The notes under the pieces: model-generated
Database searches by the model: none
Told to the model about the DNA's origin: nothing
Seen by the model: the letters and a program-made list of their open reading frames with translations, nothing else
From: Heterobilharzia americana
Lineage: Eukaryota > Platyhelminthes > Trematoda > Strigeidida > Schistosomatidae
Direction of reading: 5' to 3'
DNA length: 64,000 nucleotides
NCBI GenBank assembly: GCA_944470555.2
Contig: OX104127.1
Coordinates: 69,387,604 to 69,451,603, forward strand
Program-made: the position numbers and the translations under genes
Part shown: positions 1-11,700 of the stretch, in pieces
Layout: each line of letters starts with the position of its first letter
How positions within the stretch are numbered: the first letter of the stretch is position 1

Positions 1-175
1 GATGACGTACTGGCCAAGGAACCTGAGTATCCTGGGTTTGACCCCTAGGGGCGGGGTCATGGGTGCGCACTACTGAAGAGGCCCTTACTAGGACGGAACA
101 GCTAGCTGTTCAGTGCTCCTACGTTTTAAAGGTTCCTCCAACTGATGTCAGTCCATGATGAATACCAACTTTAAA
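1..175 (+). repeat. Hammerhead SINE, family S1 (5' truncated by the window edge)
   Basis: This matches the SINE copies at 10194..10380 (minus) and 30666..30848 (plus). A tRNA box-B-like stretch (gggtttgacccc) near 35..46 is followed by a hammerhead-like core: CTGAAGA at 73..79, a stem-II-like pair around 80..94, then GGAA instead of the required GAAA at 95..98, and a GTT cleavage triplet. The last part ends in the family tail (gtcagtccatgatgaata). The GGAA change should abolish self-cleavage, so this is a decayed copy. Confidence 0.7.
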
Positions 176-1042
176 ATGTTTTTTTGTTGGTGATCGCAAC
201 AAAACATGACAATAATCCATAGGGTCTCTAACTCTTGATCTGAGTCACGTTAAGTGCTTGTTTATGGTTATCAAGATTACAGTAACCAACAGTCGATGAG
301 TCTTAGTGACACATAACTTAGGGTCGATTGCAGTTGTGGGCATACACTCACTTTTAACCTCGAAAATTTAGATATCTTATTAATCTACACTTATTTATTA
401 TTTGTTAAACACTTTTGTTCACCTCAGTGTCATTATTTTCTTGTTTTTGTGAAACGCGCAGCTTGAACTTATGTGTCTTTCTGTGTAAAGTTCTACGTTG
501 ATTTATTTACCTATCTTCTATGTTGAAATTACGATTGTTGAATTGGAAGTATGTATTGTCATTATTTTCTTTTCACACTACAAATAGTGCTGAATAGAAT
601 GGATTTCTATAGAAATTGGGGGTGAAATGTACGTAATGATCCCTTTGTAAAAAGGATTTTTTCTATGTTCTACTTACGTGAATGTGTATAAGATGTTGAT
701 ATGCTATTCGTTCACCAGTCCGAACTAAGCGCTAATGTAATACCACGTGCCTGTTTCACATTGTAGCTTTTATTACTGCTTTAATTAACATTATTTCGAA
801 TGCAGTGGTTATTTCGCTTAAAGATATTGTACAGGGAATGAATTTATTGAACTATTACATTCTGAGAATTCTATATTGTACCACAAGTCTTGTTTGGAAT
901 AAAGTTATTATTATTATCATTATTATTATTATTTTAACCTCTCTTTACTCTACTGGACAGAGTTGCTTGACCTCTGTCAGCAGATGGGCTCCTATGCGAA
1001 TGGCTCGATACTGTCCGATTGCTCATTTTGTTATAATCTATT
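176..1042. other. AT-rich stretch, no gene seen
   Basis: Nothing recognisable except a short ATT/ATC microsatellite near 906..935. It probably belongs to an upstream intron of the RAP1-like gene whose last exons follow, but no splice site can be paired with certainty. Confidence 0.5.
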
Positions 1043-1198
1043 TAGCGACTAGCAGTTGGAATCCAGGACGCTCGTTTCCCCCTATTCGGGACTCGTTAGC
1101 TGGATGTACTCGGATCTGAGTGAGTGATGTTGTTTCCACTGAGATTTGAACCCATTACCCATTGCTTCAAGCGCCAAAGCGTTACCCACTAGGGCGTT
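1043..1198 (-). repeat. Hammerhead SINE, family S2, minus strand
   Basis: Read on the minus strand it has a tRNA-like head (ggttcaaatctcagtgg box-B region), the family phrase ggaacaacatc in altered form, and then a hammerhead-like part at 1058..1108. The latter has stem I CCAG/CTGG, a GTC cleavage triplet and a stem-II-like hairpin. The core reads CTAACGA rather than CTGANGA and the GAAA is preceded by extra G residues, so it should be inactive. Confidence 0.7.
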
Positions 1199-1264
1199 AT
1201 TCAGTAAATCTTATTGTTAAACTATGCGACTTTGTATATTTTTCTGTGCATATTTTCTTCCTAG

Positions 1265-1491
1265 TGTCCAGTTTATCATCATTACCAGGAATTACTTCTA
1301 CTTCGTCTTCTCCTGGAAGTCCTCAAAGACTTTGTAACAGTTGTCCTATACCACCAGCAGTTATTAGGGCGAATAAACTAGCAAAGTTAAAATCAAATGA
1401 GTTGGGGATTACTTCGAGTAGTTCATTATCATTTAAATCACCATCATTGCCAGTACCATCAATTACTTCTTATTTATCATGTCAGGATACT
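1265..1491 (+). CDS. TERF2IP: RAP1-like gene, penultimate exon
   Basis: Acceptor AG at 1263..1264 after a pyrimidine tract, and donor gtaagt from 1492. The first two bases complete a codon from an upstream exon not seen. It encodes 75 residues of Ser/Pro-rich linker with no domain recognised. Confidence 0.65.
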
Positions 1492-3052
1492 GTAAGTGTT
1501 GCCTTACATACTTGATATTTACTATTGTTTTTTATTTTTGTAATGTTCATCATATCAATGGAACTACTTGTGGTTATCTAACGTCAGTATTCTTGTTTTT
1601 AAAAACAAGGAGTTACAAGTAAATACATAATACCAACCAATATCGCAGCAATACAGAAGTATAAAGAGAACGCAATATAGTGCTTTGTCAAAATTGTCTA
1701 CAGCACCCACCATTATTACTTAGATCCTTCCAACAAGCCTCTGAATTCATTCACAACCATTCAACATATCGCGAAGTTTCGAGAAAAAAATATATAATCA
1801 TACCTGTACATATAGTATTGGTCTGAGAAAAAAATTGGTAAAAAAGCATCGTACCTCAGTCCGCAAAAGTCGTGTGGCTTTATCGACCATTCATGGGATA
1901 ACCATTATTGTGTAGATCATTGTTTGATCAGTTGAAATTATTCCAGCACTTTTTCTTGGTAACACAGTTTCTCTCTCTCTCTCTCTGTTGGTATCCTGAA
2001 ACATTCCATATAAGGTGTGTTAATATTTGGTATAGCGATTATTTGCTGATTTATTCAGGTCATATGTAGCTGACGAAAACCTTGTGAAATGAAATGACAT
2101 CATCTTGTCCTAGAAATGGTGTTCTTTTTGCATTATTCAAGTTCATTAAAGGGATCAAGTGTATGAAATACTCAATTTATCGAATAGCGTACGCAGTTTA
2201 CTCAACATTATAATATCTAGGTGCCTTAAATGCAAAGGTAACAATTAACCTAGATCGATTTATGTGTAAAGCGTTTAAGAAGAAGATACAGGAGTCAGGA
2301 CTAAAAGTGGCAGCAATCAACAGATCATACCGACTTAATGTGCACTTATCGGTTCTTATATACGGGAAAGTAGGTGGCAGGATTATTACCTCGCTAATTC
2401 ATTTTATTGAGATGTCGATCGAAGGTATTCATCATGTTGGATAGGCTTAGATATTACTCTATGAGAAGTGTATGAGTATTTGTTAAACTAGTTTTTTAGT
2501 ATGGAGTCTCATATAGTTTAGGACATAAATCCTAGTCTTAGACTGTAATCAATGCCATATGGCTCCAAAGATTAATTCTTATTGGAAAGGAGATGTTTGA
2601 AAGACTGTAGATTTAGTAAACTGTTAATTTTCTTCCTAGTGAATAACTATTCATGACTTCTTTTTTCTTTATTTGAAATCTTTTATGACATTTAGTCTCA
2701 TTCATCATTCATGACATCAGATTCGTCTGTTCCATTACCATCGACGAGTTATTCATATCCATTATGGATTTCACAGTTGATGAATTCTCCTTATATAACA
2801 ACACAATTACAAGCTATACTACTTGTCAGCATGACAAATGGTTCAGTTAGAGAAGCGCACAATTTTTTAACAACTGGTACACGTCAACCATCATCAGTGA
2901 ACGAGTCTAGTCTACCTCCTTGGTTACCTGAAGATGATGAATCTTTGAGTTCAACAGATACTGAACTACTTGATAAGCTTGTTGATCGTTTCGGTTGGAC
3001 TGAAATAACTCAACGTTTCAGCTTTTATACAGTCAAGAGTAACTCTTGTTAA
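1265..3052 (+). CDS. TERF2IP: TERF2IP/RAP1-like telomere protein, last two exons
   Basis: RAP1 binds TRF2 at telomeres in animals and also regulates transcription; its C-terminal RCT domain is the protein-binding module. Two exons are seen, 1265..1491 and 2696..3052. Both junctions are phase 0 across intron 1492..2695, with acceptor ttcttcctag, donor ACT|gtaagt and acceptor gacatttag. They give about 193 residues. The first exon is serine/proline-rich linker. The second has a helical stretch (LQAILLVSMTNGSVREAHNF), then PPWLPEDDESL, then a C-terminal helix pair (LLDKLVDRFGWTEITQRFSF) and stop TAA at 3050. This order, with the tryptophan followed by an acidic DD pair, matches the RCT as I know it from vertebrate TERF2IP. 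BRCT and Myb domains would lie upstream, outside the window. Identification is by pattern, not by alignment. The next gene, BRD8-like, starts 2.3 kb downstream in the same direction. Confidence 0.72.
1492..2695. other. Intron of the RAP1-like gene
   Basis: GT-AG intron. It contains a short CT microsatellite near 1971..1987 and otherwise nothing recognised on either strand. Confidence 0.6.
2696..3052 (+). CDS. TERF2IP: RAP1-like gene, terminal exon with RCT domain
   Basis: The acceptor AG is at 2694..2695. The frame continues in phase 0 from the previous exon and reads 118 residues to TAA at 3050..3052. The RCT-like part covers roughly the last 75 residues. A gtcaag just before the stop is a weak possible donor, so a further exon cannot be fully excluded. 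No AATAAA is seen close downstream. Confidence 0.72.
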   Translation, partial: SHSSFMTSDSSVPLPSTSYSYPLWISQLMNSPYITTQLQAILLVSMTNGSVREAHNFLTTGTRQPSSVNESSLPPWLPEDDESLSSTDTELLDKLVDRFGWTEITQRFSFYTVKSNSC

Positions 3053-3465
3053 TCCTTATTATTATCATTATCATTATTATGTTTTAATATGTAAATTTTA
3101 CTCTCTTTTTTGGTGGATAAACCATTGCACTCTTTGTAAATTTTGTTTTATTAGTGTGAAAAAAGTCTTCGTCGGTGAATTCTTTAAAATGAAGAACTTA
3201 TTCTCTACACTTGTTCATGTATAGTTTTGTGTTTCTGAAATTTTTTAGAAGTTGATTTCCCTTCCTAATTTATTTTGCCCACTTTGTTTTGTTTATTTAC
3301 AATTTCAGAAAAGATTACATTGCTGCTCGTTCTTCTGTGTGTGTTTGTGTGTATGTATCTGCCTGTCTATCTATTTTAGCTAGTTTTTTGTACATTTTGA
3401 AAAATATGTCATATCTGTATGATGAATCTCTAAAAAAGCAGCACGAGCTGTGGCTTTTTGTTTTA
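3053..3465. other. AT-rich intergenic stretch
   Basis: Probable 3' UTR and downstream flank of the RAP1-like gene. TTATTATCATTATC runs occur at the start and a TGTG-rich stretch near 3333..3355. No gene is seen. Confidence 0.5.
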
Positions 3466-3565
3466 GGGAGATGACTTTTAACCAATAGGTCACAGGTTCG
3501 AACCCGACCCTGTCTACCGAGGTTTAGAAAGCCCTCACACAATAGGTGTGGCTCATTGCCTACTG
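3466..3565 (+). repeat. tRNA-like SINE remnant, family S3
   Basis: It holds a box-B-like GGTTCGAACCC at about 3496..3506. It then shares 'accgaggttt' and 'acacaataggtgtggctcatt' with the minus-strand copy at 54382..54540. Although it carries a good box B it has no cloverleaf, so it is not a tRNA gene. Confidence 0.6.
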
Positions 3566-3923
3566 GACGAATGTGTACAAGATTGCTGAGTACATTTCTA
3601 TTTCAAGAAAAGCGATATAATGCAATGACATGTTGCAACATATTTTATTTTATTGGAGAATTTGTTCATCACCGGATACTTCTGCATAAAGTAAATTTAC
3701 TCGCCTTGGACGCCACATTAATAGTCTATCTCATGGTTAGATTCAATGAAGTGTACAGCTGGTGCATAGTCAATTGTGCTAGTCGCGCAAGTATTTTTTA
3801 TTAGTCAGTTGTACAACATCTTTAAATTCCTCTTACTCATCAGCTTTTCAGTACTGAAAGAATAATTTATGGAAAGAAATTTGTCGTCATTTGATGCATT
3901 GTTTCTTTCCTTTGGGATCTTTA

Positions 3924-4490
3924 CCGACAGCTCAACCGATAGCTGCTATCTTGATGTAGTGGTGGGGGTTGTAAATCGTAATGAGCCAACGAGCTATGCA
4001 GGTGGGACGCTTGTTCCTTCGAGATTCTACCATAGCAGTTACCATTATGGTGTTCACCTTGTTGTGCTATAACAGCGGTCCGGGGTGAAGTCCTACTGCT
4101 GGCTGGCTGGGGTCTGATAACAGTAAGGTGTTTCTGGTCGATGACCAGCAATCCTATGCCAATGCTGCCTTCTCTATGGGAATGGAAGGGGTGGAGGGTA
4201 GAAAAGGTCGCACATTCCGTAGTCCAACAGCATGTTCATACGTGCAACATGGATTCATGGTCTGATACGAATGCAACAAACTTGAGTTTCAAATTTATGA
4301 AAAGGCCATATTTTACTGGCCTCAGACAGATGTTCCTTGGGCTTTACGGTTACGCACTAACCCTTCTTTTTCACGTACCTCAAGAAGAACTAGTCCTCCA
4401 TGGTCTAAGCAGCTGGGGATTGTCTACTACCCTCACAACTTTGTCAGACTTCGTGTTCCCTCAGATCATTATCCACTTTCACTGACAGCA
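3924..4490 (+). repeat. Interspersed repeat R1, copy 1
   Basis: It shares ordered blocks with 6186..6710 and 27795..28480: a start near 'atagctgct', a central 'gtgctataacagcggtc' or 'actacactgtgatggg' block, a block ending 'gtgtttc', and a tail near 'gtccttgggctttacggt'. There is no coding capacity in common, and the class is unknown. It may be an LTR or a composite SINE tail. The open frames in it are not conserved between copies. Confidence 0.55.
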
Positions 4491-4693
4491 GTGATCTGAT
4501 TAATCATCCATTCGGCTCTCTGCGTGTAGTTGATAGCTAAACGTATTAGGGTAACTGATATAATAATGATGTTTTATAGTTTGTGAACTATATGTTGAGT
4601 CGGTACTTGAGGGGTATTCTGCGAATACATTTATAATGTAGCGTTTTCTGTAGTTTGCAACGACACATTGTATCTGAATGATCAAAACATTTA

Positions 4694-4846
4694 GTATTCT
4701 TTATTTATACTGGGTGATGATTGAAGGTGAAATACAAATCTGGACCGCGGCCGGATTGTCATTTCACCTTCAATCATCACCCAGTATAAATACTAGTCTG
4801 CTAAACTACGGCCATCTCAGATAGTCAAACGGTATTCTTTATTTAT
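4694..4846. mobile_element. Foldback (MITE-like) element with 32-base perfect arms
   Basis: Arms 4702..4733 and 4761..4792 are exact reverse complements (left arm begins tatttatactgggtgatgat). The 27-base spacer is GC-rich (accgcggccgg). A 15-base direct repeat, gtattctttatttat, occurs at 4694..4708 and 4832..4846 and brackets the hairpin plus a short tail. This looks like a target duplication or a slipped repeat. Related, less symmetrical copies are at 33289..33421 and 30578..30630. Confidence 0.7.
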
Positions 4847-5327
4847 TTCCGACATTACTGAGATAGGACCAGTGCATTAATAACTAATTGGTTGATTTTA
4901 AGGGAACCAGAGTTTGTTATATGGTGTTTGTAGACTACTGATATTTTCTCAGTTGTTAGCTTAATGGAGCATTGAACTCAGTTTGACTACACTGGAGAGT
5001 CATCTCGGAATTAAATTCTTTCTAGTAGACCTCCTAAGGAGGTGAATGTTTTCCTTTTCCAGTTTACGCTAGCAACGTTTCATCATTTAAAGACTTCTGA
5101 ACCAAATATCTCAACTCCATCGTTTAGCTATCATAGTAAGTATGACTTCAAGAAATAATCAGTGCAGCATATTTGCACTATCCTCTGATTTTTCAAACAG
5201 CTCACAACACCTATGATATTCATTACCGTTGTGGCGATCGTTGTGGAGATGCGAATGTATCATATGTTTATTCTCTCATGAATATATCACAGCTTTCTTC
5301 ATAGATATTTCGTTTATGTGTCTGCAG
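4847..5327. other. Region just upstream of the BRD8-like start
   Basis: No repeat or gene recognised. A promoter would be expected here or upstream if the first coding exon carries its own start, but no convincing core promoter is visible. It ends in the splice acceptor tgtgtctgcag at 5317..5327. Confidence 0.4.
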
Positions 5328-5723
5328 ATATTGCATGAATAACGACCCACTTACTCCCGTTCCTTCTGAACGACTTCTCGGACCTGGATATGGACAGGGT
5401 GTATGGCCTTTACGTGAACGTTTGGCGCTAGCTACAGCTCTTTTAGATGTAGATAATCAACAAGGAAGTTGGTCTGCTACCAGTCGTCGTATGGTGTGTT
5501 TTTCTAGACCTGGCCGACCATCTACATGGTGTTCATCTAGAGCATGTGCTAAACAATACGCTTTACTTTTGGATTCCATTGAATTAGTTAAGCGACAGAA
5601 AATGCCAGGAAGTGATTCTCAGTCAAGTCAACTAAGTTTAGCTGAACGTGTTGTAAAGCGTTTGAGTGCTGAACGTGCAGAAGAGTTGAGATCTCGTATA
5701 CGATATGGTCAACATTACTACAG
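5328..5723 (+). CDS. BRD8: BRD8-like exon 1, SANT-like region
   Basis: The acceptor AG is at 5326..5327, the ATG at 5335 and the donor CAG|gtaaat at 5724. The bases 5328..5334 are taken as 5' UTR. The exon codes for 129 residues plus two bases. The conserved tryptophans and the GRP-W-CAKQYALLL block make this the diagnostic exon for BRD8. Confidence 0.85.
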
Positions 5724-8700
5724 GTAAATCAACTTTTAACTTGATTAATTTAAAGTTATTTCATTTTTAGCGCACATTTGTAAACATAAGACATTATTTC
5801 TGCATGAAAGTGTTGTTTCATTTTTTCGAATGCAATGAATATGCTTAACTGGTTGAAATTTTATTGCAGGTTACTCAGAACCACTATATAATCTTCAAAA
5901 AAAACTTTTGTGTCACGTAGTCTAAATGTTAATCTACGTTTTAAGCATCCAAATATTAACTATTTTATTACAGTCTTGGACCATTTTTACCAACTCTTGT
6001 TTGATGATATATTGATAAATAATGTAACTTATCCTGTGGCTCAGTGGCCTAGTAGATAGCAATTTGGCCTTTAAAGCAATGGTTAGGAGGTTCAAGTCTC
6101 GGTGGGGATAAAATCACTCACCGGGGTACAGGGACGTCCAGCTGATGAGGATGGAACGCACGTTCTGAATACCACTGCTAGCCACAACCCTGCGGATAGC
6201 TGCTACCTCGACGCAGTCGTTAGCTTTTCTTATTACAATGACCCAGCGAACTACTTTGGCTGGAACGTTTTTTCCCTCGAAGTCCTATCATACTAGAAAG
6301 GTCTGTTGGATAGTGATAAGACGAAAAGCAGTTACCTTTGTAGTGTGAGTTACTACACTATGATGGGCGGGGGGGGGGGGGGGTCTGAAGGTGATGTCAT
6401 ACTGATAACTGAATGGAGTGTGACAGCAGTAATGTTGTTTCCCAGATTCACCCTAAAAATAGGACACTCCTCCCTACCCTGTAGTCTTCCAGTGCCAGCG
6501 GTATGGGTTTTCTCTATCGAGCGTTAGAACAACCAAAAAAAAATAACACTCCGCGAAAAGCTATTTGTGATAGGCCTCAAGCAGGTGTTCAATAGACTTT
6601 GGGGTCCCTCAAGTCTTTTTCTCTTTCAGGTACTCTTTCACGGTTTGGTAGCAGGAAAGTGTCAGTCATCCTCACGCTTCCAGTATCACTTATCCTGGTA
6701 CATGTTTATGTACAAGGTTATAAGGAATGCTTATCTTGTGGGGTGTTATTTTGCTGTCTGGTTTTCTAGGCTGAAATAGGCAGAGTGGGGTTCGTACTCA
6801 GGACTCACTATATCAAAATCAATTTCCGGAGCCAGTTAGTTAGATCTTCATGTTTAGTATTGTTGGTTATTACGTAATACAGATAGGCCTCAGCTTGATA
6901 ATCAAGCAACAAACCAGTCGATTTTCAAATGGTTGTTTCATCACCACGAAACATTTTTAAAATTACCTCTTTCTTCCATGAATCTTTAAAGGGATGAAAT
7001 AGTAGACTATGTACAATAGAAGTTTCGTGTCTTTATTTCACGTATGAAGATTGAAATGTCTTATTATTCTAAACCTCTTTCTTCTAGTTCGTTGAAAAAC
7101 ATTCTATTGAATGTGGAGTCTGGGATGTACGACAGTCAATTGGCCGCTTTATTAGATGAAATGAACTCATTCTCTGATTCGAAGAAGAAACTAGATAATA
7201 CTAGTACTGAATCTGATGAAACAAATATGCCTCAAAGTAACAGTCTTTCTAAACAGCAAACTTCTACTGATGATGTTTCGTTGAATGAACCAAAAACTAA
7301 ACAACATGAAAAATGTTCAGATACAATAACCGCAGAAAATGATTCCGTTGAAAAATGTCTGGGAAGTACAGAAAACTTTATAGGACTTTGGAAAGAGATA
7401 CACGATTTTTATCATATTCCTGATTCAACATGGTATTGTGCTCCTGGTCCAATAAATAATCGGAATTCAAGCGGTGGGTTTGGAAATGTAACGAGTAGAT
7501 CACGTCCATCTGCTGGAGTAGGTTCTGTTAATTTTTCACGTTTATCAACTCTATTGGCGGAAGCATCTTCTCCAGCTCTGAAACCTACTAAACAATCCAG
7601 GCATTCAGTTAATAAATCTATGACTTATAAATCTAGTAAGCATGAAGTTGGTCATACCACGGCTGCATCACGAGCTGCTGAAGCAACGAAACAAAGATAT
7701 TTATCGACAACTAGCAAAGGCAAGTTCTTATCATGTGCGAAAAAGTCCAATATAAGTGTGAAGTCCAGTAAACAGGATAAATCTAAACAGCACTTATCTG
7801 AAGGCACTTCACGTAAAAGTAAATATCAAGGTGACACATCCTCCTCCTCCACATCTAAAGCAGACCGTTTGAATCAAAGTGAGTTTATATATCTAGTGTC
7901 ACTATGATCAGTTCATAATGAGTGCATTCGGTGCAATTAAAAAGGTTTTACTCACTTAACATTAGCTTTTATTTGACAGTTTACCTTCCTTTTTGACTAC
8001 AGTTTCATTAGAAAGAGGTACGTGCATAGGTATCTCACTCATCTGCATCAATGTATTCTGGTTGCTAACGCAGCCGTATAAGGGTCTATGGTGAATTGTC
8101 ATCAGAATTGACAACAACTAGTGGTTTCCATCAAGGATATCCACTACCACCGTTCCCAGTTGACCTCCTTATCGACGTACTAATGGACATAACCATAGGT
8201 ACCTATGACTTCACAGACTATTGAACTACTCACTGGAAGTTGTCTGGTTGACTCCGAGTATTGTGATTGTATTGTCCTGGTTGGCTGAGACACTAACAAA
8301 ATGTAGTGTCTTTTAGACGCGTTGAGCAGAAATCTGAGGATGTTCGGCATGTGTTTCGTTGGCACCTGTCAAATGTAAGATGATGCTTCAGGACTAGTCT
8401 GTTGGAAACACCCATTTTAATGATAGGGAGTGAAGTGGTGGAATGTATCGGCCACTTTACTTCCTTGAGAAGTTGCATCAGTCAGCCGAATAGGGTGGTT
8501 GCTGACGAAATCTCATATCGGATACAGAGGACCCATTTAGCATTTGCCAACTTGCGCCATGTGTGGCACCAACTGGCGAGATATCAGACTATCCACCAAA
8601 GGACGAGTATACTGTGCTGCAGTTTGTTTTCTCGTGTTATGTAGCTGTGAGACATGGCCGTCTATATGAAATGGTTACAGAGTTTTGATGATAGATCTCT

Positions 8701-11700
8701 TCGATGCATTCCTCGCGTTTGGGGGAATCACTGTGTGATCAATGTTGAGGTCAGGTGAAGGGTATTAGGGAAGACAGATAAGTTGATTGATGAGGTTGTG
8801 AACCTTAGGCGACCGATGTGGCTTAAACATGTGTTGCTCATGCTGATCCATTGCCTTCCTCGATGTGTCATGCTAGGGAAGTTGGAAGAGAGGATTCAGG
8901 GTGACCAGACCAAGACGTGACACTGGTGCATGAAGTCTCTGTCTGTAGATCTGAGTTGTGTTGAGTATAGCCTGCCTGGTTAGGGTCCCCGAGACCATAG
9001 GAATCAGTGGTTGAGGACTCTTGATGACGGCTTAAAATCATTCACAGCGGCATCGAAGATGAATTCACTATTGGCACTAACGTTATCTTCAGATTGTTTA
9101 TTCTGTCACATTACTTTAATTACTTTGGTATCATTCTTTTTCTATCCACCTATTTTTTGTGTACTTCTGTGAAGTGTGGCAACTTGAAACGTCCTTGCGT
9201 GTGAGGTTCTACCTTGATTTTGTCTATTTTTTCGTCTATCCTTCTACATTAGATTTGTTTATTTGATATATAGCTCACTGTGATACAGCATTATTTACGC
9301 GATGACTTTTTGAGCATAAATTATTGCTTATGACCATCTGAACACAGTAAGGAATCACATTGATGTTGATGTGTTCAGTTACACAGTACTGCTAGCAACA
9401 AGCCAATCATAATGAACTCATAGGTCAGCTTTTATTCCATCAACTTGTTATTTGGTCTTTTTCTCAACTAATTATAGCGAACTACTCCAAATAGCTCTAA
9501 ATAAGCAAAGAGACCGGATGTAGTTATCGATTTGTTTCAGTCACTATATTCAGCGTCTTCGAAGTACAGGGAAATCACCTGAAGGAAAAAAACAAAATGA
9601 TATCAATATCTACAAGTTAATTGTAAGATAAATTATGTGGAAACATGCATACTGTTGAGTAATTAGAAGGTAAGGTAGGAATACATCTGTCTTACGATAA
9701 CCACTTTCAAATTCTTCGCTCCTAATATTCAGACTATTGATTTTGGTGTTCTCAAGGACCACAACTAAGAGAGCTAAATTTCTACACATGACTGAGACCT
9801 GTTATCCGAAGCTGTATGAATTGCTACGATGTCTTTGTTTAATTATCAGTAGGGGCTTCCTTCATGCTAATTCGATTCCATGTAGCGTTGCGCTGTCTGC
9901 TATACATGCAACATTTCTCTACCATCTGGTAAATGAAGGTTTATAAGCCCCTACATTAGTTTGCCTCTTTTACTAACTACGCTCATAGTGTTTACACACA
10001 CGTGAACGATACTGAAAGTGGAACAGCGTTCATATACATACATGAAGAATTCGCACGCCCTCCACTTACGTATATCTTCATTAAAAACTAACTAGAGTAG
10101 TTGTCTTTATAGTAGTTTACATTTTTGAATCAGCCCTCACGACTTCTTTCTTCTCTTAACGGATTACTGAATTCATGGTCTATTTTCTTTCAGGCTGATA
10201 TTCACCATAGAATGACATCAGTTGGAGAACTACTGGAAACCTGGGAGCACTGTAAAACTGTTTCGTCCCTTCATGAGACTCCTCAGCAATGTGCGCACAT
10301 GACTCTGCCAGGGATTGAACCCAGGGCCTTCAGTTTTCGTAACTAGCACGTTGTTGAGCCACTGGGTCGGAATCCAGTGAATATCAACATGAAATCAATG
10401 AATAAATCCACACAAACCTAATTAAATCTCTCTATATTCTGTGATCACCTTTTCAATGGTCACCCTTGACATAAGTCTTTGTTTTCTTTACTTTTAATTT
10501 CTCAAATTGCAAAGTCAGCTGACCTACAATTTTGTCAAATTCTTAGTCTTCTTAGGGTTTATTGCATTTGAAAGAAACTCGTATTTTTCTGCCGTTTGCC
10601 TGTTACCCCATACAGTGGCTTATTTAAAAAACGATATATTATATCACTCGTTAGATTTTGAAATACAGTCTGTGTGTTAATCGAAGGACTTTGAAGTAAT
10701 AGTTATGTGTATAGATAATGTTCAATGGTTATATCATACTGTTTTCATCGCCCGTCAGGAACTCCTGCAATCACAGGCTAACTGATGGATGGCGTTTATC
10801 TCTAGTCCACCAATGACTTATGAAAGAATACGCCATTTTTTTCTCATTTACATTTGATTTCGTCACAGTTATGTGATGTACAAGCAGAGAAAAGTCTTCT
10901 GTGCATCGAAACTTCAAACTTCGTATAGAATTGTATTCAGTATTATAGGTTATATCAAATTATAAACTCAACATTTCATTCCACATTATATATCAGCTGT
11001 ATCACATAGTAAAACAGTATTATTTACTGTACGATGTTTCGGATACAACTAGTCGTTTACACTTATTTAATGGGTAACTCTGTAACTTCGAAACTCTTCT
11101 TATGCAACTCAAATTCTTTCCTTCCTTGTGATAAAGTATTAGAATTTACTAGACACCTATTTATTCCTGCTAAAGAAGCTATTTTCGCATTGAGACATTG
11201 ATAAAAAATGTTTTTGATCCCTTAAATATGTTCAAATCATATAGTAATGATGGCTAGTGGCTAGTCACGAAATGTAGGTCGTTCGTTTCGTCCTATTTTC
11301 GACTCGTCAGCTGGATGTGCTTGCCTTCCAGTGTCCGATGTTGTTCCCAATGAGACTCGAACCCAGAACCAATGATTTCAAACACCCTGTTGTGACTCGT
11401 TGGCTTAGTAGGTAGAGCTATGGCTTTTGAAGTGGTTGGTCCCGGGTTCGAGTCTTAGCAGGAACAACGTCTTTCACTAGGTGGTAGCTACATCCATCTG
11501 ACCAGTCCTAAACAGAGCGAAGCGCGTGTCCTGGATGCCAATGTTGGCTACTATCCATCATTGAAATGACAGGGAGTATCAAGGCATCCAAGCAGGAGCC
11601 CATATGCCAACAGAAACCGATCAATTCGGTCCAGTCAACGACGGGATGATACAAGCAATAGCATATGCTGAAAATACACTAAATGATTTGTTCCTTTTTG

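Noticed and set aside
3466..3565. Possible tRNA gene from the good GGTTCGAACCC box B
   Set aside because: No acceptor stem or cloverleaf can be formed and the same sequence recurs as a SINE at 54382..54545.
5874..5893. Acceptor-like ttattgcag followed by 'gttactcag' as the second BRD8-like exon
   Set aside because: It gives only seven codons before a stop, whereas joining to 7088 restores the conserved helix in phase.
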